Source of the DNA: DATAOG01 sp963798075
Lineage (GTDB): Bacteria; Pseudomonadota; Alphaproteobacteria; Geminicoccales; Geminicoccaceae
Assembly (NCBI GenBank): GCA_963798075.1
Contig: CAWCRU010000031.1
Span: forward strand, 1 to 64,000
Length of the DNA: 64,000 bases
Direction: 5' to 3'
Shown: piece after piece, positions 53,969 through 60,928 of the stretch
How positions within the stretch are numbered: the first letter of the stretch is position 1
Layout: every line of letters begins with the position of its first letter
The notes under the pieces: model-generated
Told to the model about the DNA's origin: nothing
The model's input: only the letters and a program-made list of their open reading frames with translations
Databases searched by the model: none
Program-made: the position numbers and the translations under genes

Positions 53969-54223
53969 CCGCGGCCGCCGGTCGCGGGGTCTTGGTCCGG
54001 GGCGGGGGCGGCGGCGCCGGCGGGACGACCGGAGTAGGAAGGGGCTGTCCATTTCTGCCCGGCTATGTTATCAATGTTTACGATTAATTTCCGTTAACGT
54101 TGCGGAAAGCTTTCGGTGCGAGAATCCGGTGGCTCAGCGGCCGGGGGCGGACGCTCGGCGTCGGGCCAGCGGTTCTGCTAGCGGCCGTGCGAGCGTGCCG
54201 AGGTAGGTGGGAGAACGACTTCG
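53969..54223 (+). promoter_or_regulatory. Upstream region of carD with an AT-rich core
   Basis: A 255-bp gap with a sharply AT-richer patch at about 54062-54110 (TATGTTATCAATG, then TTTACGATTAATTTCC). This contrasts with the surrounding GC-rich DNA and suggests a promoter for carD. I cannot define exact boxes. Confidence 0.4.
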
Positions 54224-54727
54224 ATGGGCAAGAATCTGGCCTTCGCCCCGGACGACTATGTCGTCTATCCGTCCCATGGCGTGGGCCGCATCACGACGAT
54301 CGAGACGCAGGAGATCGCCGGCGACATGCTGGAGATGTATGTCGTCTCGTTCGAGCAGGACCGGCTCATCCTAAGGGTGCCGGTCGCCAAGGCGCCGAAA
54401 TCGGGCATGCGCAAGCTCTCCAGCCGCGACAAGATCCAGACCGCGATGAACGCGCTTAAGGCGCGGCCGCGGCCCAAGCGCGCCGTGATGTGGAGCCGGC
54501 GCGCCCAGGAATACGAGGCCAAGATCAACTCCGGCGACCCGGTGTCGATCGCCGAGGTGGTGCGCGAGCTGCATCGTGCCGAGGACGCCGACCAGTCCTA
54601 CAGCGAGCGCCAGATGTACCGGGCCGCGCTCGAGCGTCTGGCCCGCGAGGTCGCGGCGATCGAGCGGATCGACGAGCAGATGGCGACCGCCAAGCTGCAG
54701 CAGGTGCTCGGCCAACAAGCCGCCTGA
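54224..54727 (+). CDS. carD: CarD/CdnL-family transcription regulator
   Basis: A 167-aa RNA-polymerase-binding regulator that stabilises open promoter complexes, notably at rRNA genes. The RNAP-interaction domain has DDYVVYPSHGVGRITTIET and YVVSFEQDRLILRVPVAKA. The C-terminal helical part has AVMWSRRAQEYEAKINSGD, with the conserved Trp that contacts promoter DNA. It is monocistronic, bounded by its own upstream region and a strong terminator. Confidence 0.93.
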   Translation: MGKNLAFAPDDYVVYPSHGVGRITTIETQEIAGDMLEMYVVSFEQDRLILRVPVAKAPKSGMRKLSSRDKIQTAMNALKARPRPKRAVMWSRRAQEYEAKINSGDPVSIAEVVRELHRAEDADQSYSERQMYRAALERLAREVAAIERIDEQMATAKLQQVLGQQAA

Positions 54728-54751
54728 TCGCCGCTTTGCGGCCGGCAAGAG

Positions 54752-54772
54752 GGGGTCTTCGGACCCCTTTTT
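54752..54772 (+). terminator. Rho-independent terminator with UUCG tetraloop
   Basis: A perfect GGGGTC/GACCCC stem closes a TTCG loop and is followed by five T residues, 25 bp after the carD stop. This is a textbook intrinsic terminator. Confidence 0.92.
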
Positions 54773-54815
54773 GCTGAACGGGTTTCCCCGGCGCGCTCCC
54801 CGGCGGCGCCCGCGC

Positions 54816-55781
54816 TCAGGTCGGCAGGCCGTGGTGGCGGGCCGCGTGGCGGGCCTCGATCGCATCCCAGACCCGGCGCTCCAGGGCCACGTCGTCGAAG
54901 CGGTTGATCTCCTGCAAGCCGGTGGGCGAGGTGACGTTGATCTCGGTCAGCCAGCCGCCGATCACGTCGATGCCGACGAACACCAGGCCCTTGGCCTTGA
55001 GCGCCGGGCCGAGCGCCTCGCAGATCTCGAGATCGCGCTTGGACAGCGTCGACTTCTCGGCCTTGCCGCCGACGTGCAGGTTGGCGCGGGCATCGCCCAG
55101 CGGCGGCAACCGGTTGACAGCGCCCGCGGGCTCGCCGTCGATCAGCACGATCCGCTTGTCGCCCTGCTTGATCTCGGGCACGTAGCGCTGGACCATCAGC
55201 GGCTCGCGTACCGTCACCGTCAGCAGATCGAGCAGGCTGTTCAGGTTCTCGTCGCCCGGCACGATGTGGAACACGCCGGCACCGCCGTTGCCGTAGAGCG
55301 GCTTGACGATGATGTCCTTGTGCTCGGCGCGGAACGCCTTGATCTCGGCGTGGCTGTAGGTGATCAGGGTCGCCGGCATGAGCTCGGCGAACTGGGTCAC
55401 GAACAGCTTCTCGGGCGCGTTGCGCACGGCGACCGGGTCGTTGACGACGAGGGTGTCGGGGTGGACCCGCTCGAGCAGATGGGTGGTCGCGACGTAGTTG
55501 AGATCGAACGGTGGATCCTGCCGCATCAGGACGATATCAAGGGTGCGCAGATCGAGCATCTCCGGCGCTCCCAGCGTCGAGTGGCGGCCGCGCTCGCGGC
55601 GCACCTCGAGCGGCCGCACCAGCGCCTTGACCCGGCCGTGGTCGTAGCTGAGATCGGTCGGCAGGTAGTGGTACAGTCCGTGGCCGCGGCGCTGCGCCTC
55701 GAGCGCCAGCACGAAGGTGCTGTCGGCATCGATGTCGATCCGCTCGATCGGATCCATCTGGATGGCCACGGCAAGGCTCAT
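54816..55781 (-). CDS. gshB: Glutathione synthetase
   Basis: A 321-aa ATP-grasp enzyme joining gamma-glutamylcysteine and glycine. It begins AVAIQMDPIERIDIDADSTF, as in proteobacterial GshB. VLMRQDPPFDLNYVATTHLL, ATP-binding IIVKPLYGNGGAGVF, RIVLIDGEPAGAVNR and the metal-site region LTEINVTSPTGLQEI follow. ATG 55781 has GGGAGAG upstream. It is divergent from the HIT gene at 55904. Confidence 0.95.
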   Translation of the reverse strand: MSLAVAIQMDPIERIDIDADSTFVLALEAQRRGHGLYHYLPTDLSYDHGRVKALVRPLEVRRERGRHSTLGAPEMLDLRTLDIVLMRQDPPFDLNYVATTHLLERVHPDTLVVNDPVAVRNAPEKLFVTQFAELMPATLITYSHAEIKAFRAEHKDIIVKPLYGNGGAGVFHIVPGDENLNSLLDLLTVTVREPLMVQRYVPEIKQGDKRIVLIDGEPAGAVNRLPPLGDARANLHVGGKAEKSTLSKRDLEICEALGPALKAKGLVFVGIDVIGGWLTEINVTSPTGLQEINRFDDVALERRVWDAIEARHAARHHGLPT

Positions 55782-55903
55782 CGCCGTCTCTCCCTGGGCG
55801 CGCCGCTGCAACCGCGCGGTTGCGGCCGGAGCTTGACACTGCCGGGCACGCCACGCTTTGTCCATACGACAGCGATGCGATCCAAGCCGGAGGAGCTGGC
55901 GCC

Positions 55904-56275
55904 ATGGCCTACGACCGCGACAACGTGTTCGCCAAGATCCTGCGCGGCGCGATCCCGTGTCAGCGCGTCTACGAGGACGACCACGCGCTCGCGTTCCACG
56001 ACATCAACCCGCTCGCGCCCGTGCACGTGCTGGTGGTGCCCAAGGGCGAGTATGTCTCAATGGACGATTTTAGCGCCAAGGCGCCGCCCGAGGCGATCGC
56101 CGGCTTCTTCCGCGCGGTCGGCGAGACCGCAAGGCGGCTCGGGATCGCGGCCAGCGGCTATCGGTTCCTGGCCAACAGCGGGCCCGACGCCCATCAGGAG
56201 GTGGCGCATTTCCACGTCCACATCTTTGGCGGCGCGTCGCTCGGGCGGATGCTCAAGAAGATCGAGACGACTTAG
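55904..56275 (+). CDS. HIT family protein (HINT-like nucleotide hydrolase)
   Basis: A 123-aa histidine-triad hydrolase. It has NVFAKILRGAIPCQRVYEDD, LAFHDINPLAPVHVLVVPK and the triad HFHVHIFGG. ATG 55904 has GGAGGAG upstream. Its last 58 codons recur in diverged form at 58085-58261, with 45 of 58 residues identical, on the far side of the acyltransferase insert. The antisense acyltransferase frame runs into its 3' end. Confidence 0.92.
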   Translation: MAYDRDNVFAKILRGAIPCQRVYEDDHALAFHDINPLAPVHVLVVPKGEYVSMDDFSAKAPPEAIAGFFRAVGETARRLGIAASGYRFLANSGPDAHQEVAHFHVHIFGGASLGRMLKKIETT

Positions 56276-57529
56276 CGCTTCCTGCCCAGCTCGAACGCGG
56301 GTCGGGGCCGTAATCGGTGATCGGCTGCCGGTCGCGGACGATTGACTTGGTTGGCCGGCACCCGGGCCCGCGGACGCCGGCACCCCCTTCTGCTGCACGG
56401 TCGGAGAAAGGGAAAACGGACGTTCGACCGCCAAGAAAAGGGCGGCGGAGGCGACCAAGGTGAGCGCGAACATGGGAGGGAGGAGCGCCCAAAAGAATAT
56501 AACCTCGTGTTGCGGGACCCAAACCAGCGCATTACGCGAACAGGCTCTTAGCGGCAGAAAGGCGGCCTTTAAAGTCAGCCCGTGCAGCAGGTAATACGAA
56601 TAGCTCATGTTCCCGAGCCACCGGAGCGGGGTCCACGAGAAGCCACGGGCGAGCCACGAGCCGTGGGCTTCGAAAACCGCAAAGCAGAGCACAAAGAAGG
56701 CCAGGAACAGGATGCCGGTCTTGAACACGCTTCCTTGCGAGCCGCTCACCGGTACGAGTGTGAAAAGCAAGCCGATCACGAGCGCTGTCAACGCTACCGA
56801 GCTCGTCGGCGTGGGAATCCGGCCGTTTCGGATAGCCTCGTAAAGGAGCATTCCGGAAACGAACATGGTCAGCCGGATAGGTCCGCCGCCGGCCGCGGCG
56901 CAATAGATCGCGCCGGCGACTGCTACGGTGGAAAGTAGCAGCGCGCGCTTCGCCGGGGTCCGGGCGCGCAAGCCAAGCACCGCAATCACCAGGGGGATGG
57001 TCAGATAGAAGAACATCTCGTAGCTCAACGACCATGCCACCGTGATCATGGGCTTAATCCGAAACACGCCCGGAAGAAGGAGGAAGTTTTGACAGAGGTA
57101 CAGAATGGCAGCGAAGCCATCCTGTGGCAGCTTGCTCTCCTCCGGGACGACGAACGAAAAGGCCACGTACACCGCGAAGACCGCGGTGAAAGCCGGGTAG
57201 ATGCGCTCTAAGCGCCTCGACATGAATCGACGGTACGTTTGGGGGCGCCCGATCAGCGACCCGTAAATGAGGTAGCCGCTCAAGACGAAGAACAGGTCGA
57301 CGCCCGTGTTTCCGATGGTATGTAGTGCGCTCGCCAAGGGCCGGATTGTGGACTGCTTGTCGATCCAGGGGTCGATGACACTCACGTAGTGGACCAGGAA
57401 CACGAGGAAGACGGCGAACCCGCGCGGGCCTTCCATGGGTCGAACGTTGCTTCGTTCGCCGCCGCGCGAGAGCTCGAACTGCTGCCTAAACCAACCCGGC
57501 AGGCGCTCGAAGGCGACGATGATGCTCAT
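56057..57529 (-). CDS. Acyltransferase family 3 (OafA/YrhL-type) membrane protein
   Basis: Inner-membrane acyltransferase of about 490 aa as read. It has the family start PMEGPRGFAVFLVFLVHYVS (catalytic-region His), GNTGVDLFFVLSGYLIYGSL, FMSRRLERIYPAF and about ten hydrophobic segments ending at AALFLAVERPFSLSP. Such enzymes add acyl groups to surface polysaccharide or lipids. Sequence composition is lower in GC than the flanks. The family normally ends soon after VERPF; here the frame continues about 105 residues into DNA antisense to the HIT gene, so the tail is probably non-native. ATG 57529 overlaps the upstream stop (ATGA). Confidence 0.82.
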   Translation of the reverse strand: MSIIVAFERLPGWFRQQFELSRGGERSNVRPMEGPRGFAVFLVFLVHYVSVIDPWIDKQSTIRPLASALHTIGNTGVDLFFVLSGYLIYGSLIGRPQTYRRFMSRRLERIYPAFTAVFAVYVAFSFVVPEESKLPQDGFAAILYLCQNFLLLPGVFRIKPMITVAWSLSYEMFFYLTIPLVIAVLGLRARTPAKRALLLSTVAVAGAIYCAAAGGGPIRLTMFVSGMLLYEAIRNGRIPTPTSSVALTALVIGLLFTLVPVSGSQGSVFKTGILFLAFFVLCFAVFEAHGSWLARGFSWTPLRWLGNMSYSYYLLHGLTLKAAFLPLRACSRNALVWVPQHEVIFFWALLPPMFALTLVASAALFLAVERPFSLSPTVQQKGVPASAGPGAGQPSQSSATGSRSPITAPTRVRAGQEALSRLDLLEHPPERRAAKDVDVEMRHLLMGVGPAVGQEPIAAGRDPEPPCGLADRAEEAGDRLGRRLGAKIVH

Positions 57530-58005
57530 TTGGGCGCCCTGGCGGAGACAACACGGGCCTCGACGAGCCCACGGCCGGGGTCGTACAGCCACCTCGTCGT
57601 GCGCACCGCACCCGCGATCTCCCAGCCGGTCGCGGCGCCGTCTTTGATCCGCGTGATCCTGAGGACCGGGCGGTCGAAGATCGTCGACGGCAGCAGGACG
57701 ACGAGGAACTCGTCCTCCAGCGCTGCCTGCTCGGGCATCAGTTCGACCGGCCAGACACCCGGCTCCGGACCGCGCTCGCGCCGCCGCCTGACGTCCGACA
57801 CCCTTCCGCCCTCGTCGTAGTTGCGATCGCCGACGCAGAACTCCAAGCCGCGGCCGCCGATCTCGTTGAGGATGAGGCGCTCGGGGAACAATACACCGAG
57901 ATTGCCCAGATGCCGACTCCTGACTGCGAACTCTGGGCCGGTTTTCCGCGTGAGGCAAGCGTCCGAAGGGTCGAGCGGGGCCATGAGGCTGCCCGCAGTC
58001 GCCAT
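57526..58005 (-). CDS. Hypothetical protein co-transcribed with the acyltransferase
   Basis: A 159-aa soluble protein without a recognised family. It has short strand-like segments (EFLVVLLPSTIFDRPVLRIT, GWEIAGAVRTTRWLYDPGRG) and no signal peptide or membrane helix. Its TGA overlaps the ATG of the acyltransferase in an ATGA arrangement, so the two form a coupled pair inside the insert. The start at 58005 is provisional. It may have been carried in together with the acyltransferase. Confidence 0.6.
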   Translation of the reverse strand: MATAGSLMAPLDPSDACLTRKTGPEFAVRSRHLGNLGVLFPERLILNEIGGRGLEFCVGDRNYDEGGRVSDVRRRRERGPEPGVWPVELMPEQAALEDEFLVVLLPSTIFDRPVLRITRIKDGAATGWEIAGAVRTTRWLYDPGRGLVEARVVSARAPK

Positions 58006-58084
58006 CTGAGGCTTGCGGCGCCGTGATCGGAGCGTTGGAGCGTTTCTCGGTCTGTCATGAGCGCACGTCGCTGGTCGGGCGGTC

Positions 58085-58261
58085 GCCGGCTTCTTTGGCG
58101 CGGTCGGCGAGACCGCAAGGCGGCTCGGACTGGCCGATCGCGGCTACCGCTTTCTCGCCAATACCGGCGCCGACGGCTATCAGGAGGTGCCGCATTTCCA
58201 CGTCCACATCTTCGGCGGGGCGCCGCTCGGGCGCATGATCAAGAAGATCGAGGTCCGCTAG
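58085..58261 (+). pseudogene. Truncated duplicate of the HIT gene (3' half)
   Basis: Fifty-eight codons matching the end of the HIT protein at 55904-56275: AGFFGAVGETARRLGLADRG, YRFLAN and the triad HFHVHIFGG, ending KKIEVR and a stop. The 5' half, including the start, is missing. There are 13 amino-acid differences from the intact copy, so it is not a recent exact duplication. Its position marks the far end of the acyltransferase insert. Confidence 0.85.
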
Positions 58262-58280
58262 ACGCAGACTGGATCGGGGC

Positions 58281-58697
58281 TCAGGGCCTGGCCGGCCGGC
58301 GCGCCTGGTAGGCCGGATCGGCCGGCCGGATCCACAGCAAGAGGACGATCAGCGCGACCGCATAGCCCGAGGTCGCGCCAAGGGTGTTGGCCGCGGCGTC
58401 GGCCAGGTCGAAGGTGCGATAGCTGGTCAGCCGCTGCGCGTACTCGAGCGCGGTCCCGCCAGCGATCGTCACCAGCGCCAGCCCGGCCAGCTGGCCGGCG
58501 CGGTGGCTGAAGCCGACGGCAGCGAACGCCAGGCTGCCGAACATCAGGAAATGCGCCACCTTGTCGGCGCCTTCCGGCACGCCGCCCGGGATCGGCAGCA
58601 GCAGTAGGGCCGCCACGACGACCCAGGCGGCCGCCCAGAGCCCGGCCAGGGTCAGGCGGGTCTTGGACTGATACAAGCGATCCAGCCAACGTTCCAT
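58281..58697 (-). CDS. VanZ-like membrane protein
   Basis: A 138-aa membrane protein with four hydrophobic segments. The pattern PEGADKVAHFLMFGSLAFAA, GGTALEYAQRL and FDLADAAANTLGATSG is typical of VanZ-like proteins, named after a teicoplanin-resistance factor; most family members have unknown function. It is convergent with the truncated HIT fragment. Confidence 0.85.
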   Translation of the reverse strand: MERWLDRLYQSKTRLTLAGLWAAAWVVVAALLLLPIPGGVPEGADKVAHFLMFGSLAFAAVGFSHRAGQLAGLALVTIAGGTALEYAQRLTSYRTFDLADAAANTLGATSGYAVALIVLLLWIRPADPAYQARRPARP

Positions 58698-58827
58698 GCG
58701 TGCTCACATCCTGCCATCACCGGGGCCTAGAATAGGTTAATCGAGGCGCCTGGCAACGACGCCCCGGGCGGCGCCCGCGGGCGGGCCGGCGGGGGGCCAC
58801 CCCCCTGCGGATGCCGGTGATTGGCGC

Positions 58828-58856
58828 TTGCTTGCCCATAGATCCTTTATTATAGA
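58828..58856 (+). promoter_or_regulatory. Candidate sigma-70-type promoter for the puuE-like gene
   Basis: TTGCTT and TATAGA are separated by 17 bp in an unusually AT-rich patch (CCTTTATTATAGAC) about 80 bp before the start codon. The -35 box is a poor match to consensus. A GGGAGG ribosome site follows at 58921. Confidence 0.4.
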
Positions 58857-58935
58857 CAAGTTAGGAGCGAAAGCTAAACCGGTGCCTGCGATCGGGCGCG
58901 CAAAACCATCGAGCACGCCCGGGAGGATCCGACAA

Positions 58936-59868
58936 ATGACCGAGCCCTACCCGCGCGATCTGGTCGGCTACGGCGGCCATCCGCCGCACCCCAACTGGCC
59001 GAACGGCGCCCGGCTGGCGCTCAGCATGGTGCTCAACTACGAGGAGGGCGGCGAAGCCTGCATCCTTCACGGCGACCCCGCATCCGAGGCCTATCTGCAC
59101 GAGATCCCGGGCCAGCCGGCGCTGCCGGGCGAGCGCAATCTGAACGTCGAGTCGGTCTACGAATATGGCGCGCGCGCCGGCTTCTGGCGGATCCTGCGGC
59201 TGTTTCAGGAGCGCGGGCTGGTGCTCACCGTCTACGCCGTCGGCATGGCCCTCGAGCGCAACCCCGCGGCCGCCCGCGCGATGGTCGACGCCGGCTTCGA
59301 GGTCGCGAGCCACGGCTGGCGCTGGATCGACTATCAGGACATGCCGGAGGCCGAGGAGCGCGCCCATCTCAAGCGCGCGATCGAGGCGATCGAGCGCACC
59401 ACCGGCAGCCGCCCGGTCGGCTGGTATACCGGCCGCAACAGCGCGCAGACCCGCCGCCTCGTGGTCGAGGAGGGCGGCTTTCTCTACGATTCCGATTCCT
59501 ATGCCGACGATCTGCCCTACTGGCTCGCGGTCGCCGGCCGCCCGCATCTGGTGATCCCCTACACGCTCGACAACAACGACATGAAATTCGCGATCACCAA
59601 CGGCTTCAGTCACGGCGACGAGTTCTTCCAGTATTTGCGCGATGCCTTCGACGTCTTGTACGAGGAAGGCGCCCGCCAGCCCAAGATGATGTCGGTCGGG
59701 CTGCACTGCCGCCTGGTCGGGCGGCCGAGCCGGAGTGCGGCGCTGATCCGCTTTCTCGACTATGCGCGCAGTCACGACCACGTCTGGATCACGACCCGGG
59801 CCGAAATTGCCCGGCACTGGCGCAAGCAGCACCCCTACAAGGCGCAGGCGGCGGCGCCGGCCGCCTGA
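58936..59868 (+). CDS. puuE: Polysaccharide deacetylase-like allantoinase (PuuE type)
   Basis: A 310-aa hydrolase of the polysaccharide-deacetylase fold. The start YPRDLVGYGGHPPHPNWPNG is characteristic of PuuE-type cofactor-independent allantoinase. VLNYEEGGEACILHGD, FEVASHGWRWIDY (the deacetylase HGxxW motif) and GWYTGRNSAQTRRLV also match. It would open allantoin to allantoate in purine breakdown. No other ureide gene is adjacent. ATG 58936 is chosen for its spacing from GGGAGG; the frame extends upstream through the promoter region. Confidence 0.87.
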   Translation: MTEPYPRDLVGYGGHPPHPNWPNGARLALSMVLNYEEGGEACILHGDPASEAYLHEIPGQPALPGERNLNVESVYEYGARAGFWRILRLFQERGLVLTVYAVGMALERNPAAARAMVDAGFEVASHGWRWIDYQDMPEAEERAHLKRAIEAIERTTGSRPVGWYTGRNSAQTRRLVVEEGGFLYDSDSYADDLPYWLAVAGRPHLVIPYTLDNNDMKFAITNGFSHGDEFFQYLRDAFDVLYEEGARQPKMMSVGLHCRLVGRPSRSAALIRFLDYARSHDHVWITTRAEIARHWRKQHPYKAQAAAPAA

Positions 59869-59914
59869 GGCCGCGACTCCGGAGGGACCGCGCCGGACGG
59901 CCGGGGTCGTGGGC

Positions 59915-60538
59915 TCAGGCGGCAGGATCGCGGCGCGCGGGCGGCGCGATGACAAGGGCCGCCCGGTCGACCTCCGCGGCCAGGCCCTCGAGCGCAAAAT
60001 AGTAGTAGTGCTGGTTGCGGAACTGCCAGACCGCCGGCCCGAGCTGCGCCGCTGCGGCCGCCGGATCGCAGCTGGCGCGCCGGATGCAGACCTCGAGCCG
60101 CAGGAAGAAGCCGCGCACCGTCTCGATGTCCGCGGACAACCGATGCTCGTCGATCGTCTCGAGGACGAAGTCGCGATAGTTGCGCACCGCGAGATCGAAG
60201 CGCGCGTCGGAGGCACTCCTGACGCGCTCCAGCAGCACGTGCTGGCGGCCCTGCTCGGCCTGCCAGGCGGCGCTCAGACGCCGCCAGGCGTCGGCCACCG
60301 GCGGCTCCTTGAACTCGGCCAGATAACGCCCGGTCTCGGCCCGCCGCACCTCTGCCTTGTAGCTCGCATACTCATCTATCGCCCAAAGCGCGCCGCCGAC
60401 CAGCAGCAGCAGGGCGAACAGCGGTGCGAGCGCGGCCAGCAGGAGCGGGCGCTGCTGCCGCCAGAAGCGGGCGAGGTCGGGCCGGGGCAGCGCCGGCAGC
60501 GCCAGGCGCGGATAGCGACGACTGTAGGACTGTCCCAT
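59915..60538 (-). CDS. Hypothetical single-pass membrane protein
   Basis: A 207-aa protein of unknown function. Basic residues (SYSRRYPRLALPALPRPDLA) precede one membrane helix (PLLLAALAPLFALLLLVGGA). The rest is a predicted helical periplasmic domain with one Cys pair (EVCIRRASCDP). ATG 60538 is the first start close to the membrane segment. It directly follows the small exported peptide gene at 60550-60681 and is probably co-transcribed. Confidence 0.65.
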   Translation of the reverse strand: MGQSYSRRYPRLALPALPRPDLARFWRQQRPLLLAALAPLFALLLLVGGALWAIDEYASYKAEVRRAETGRYLAEFKEPPVADAWRRLSAAWQAEQGRQHVLLERVRSASDARFDLAVRNYRDFVLETIDEHRLSADIETVRGFFLRLEVCIRRASCDPAAAAAQLGPAVWQFRNQHYYYFALEGLAAEVDRAALVIAPPARRDPAA

Positions 60539-60549
60539 CTGCGTCTCCG

Positions 60550-60681
60550 CTAGGGGCAATAGGGCAAATTCGGCGCCAGCTGGCAGGGGTCGGGCGGCGT
60601 CGGCTGTGGTGCCGCCTGCCCCGCCGCCACGGCCGCTACCAGCAGCAGCGCCGCGGACACAGCCAGGCTCCAGTGCCTCAT
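60550..60681 (-). CDS. Small exported peptide
   Basis: A 43-aa product with signal peptide MRHWSLAVSAALLLVAAVAA and a 20-residue mature part rich in Pro with two cysteines (PDPCQLAPNLPYC). No family is recognised. It lies 11 bp upstream of the membrane-protein gene on the same strand. Short Pro/Cys tails of this kind are seen in small alphaproteobacterial exported proteins; existence as a gene is probable rather than certain. Confidence 0.5.
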   Translation of the reverse strand: MRHWSLAVSAALLLVAAVAAGQAAPQPTPPDPCQLAPNLPYCP

Positions 60682-60928
60682 CGGAGCCAGATCCGGCAGT
60701 GCCGGCGGCCAGCTCGCTCTGCCTGCGGCCTGAAGCCGCCCCGGGATCGATCGCTCTAAGGCCTCCATGGTCTGACAAGGTGACCGATCCCGGTCCGTCT
60801 GGCTGTGACCTGGCTCACTCTTCGGGATAGCTTCGCGCCCGGCCGCACATCAAAGACGCCGACCGGCTGGCCTTGCCGAAATGGCCCGCCTATGGTGGCG
60901 CTGTCGCTGAGTGAGGCGCGCCTTGCCG

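Noticed and set aside
51947..54052. A 701-codon minus-strand frame opposite mutL and fdxA
   Set aside because: Antisense shadow of two well-conserved genes.
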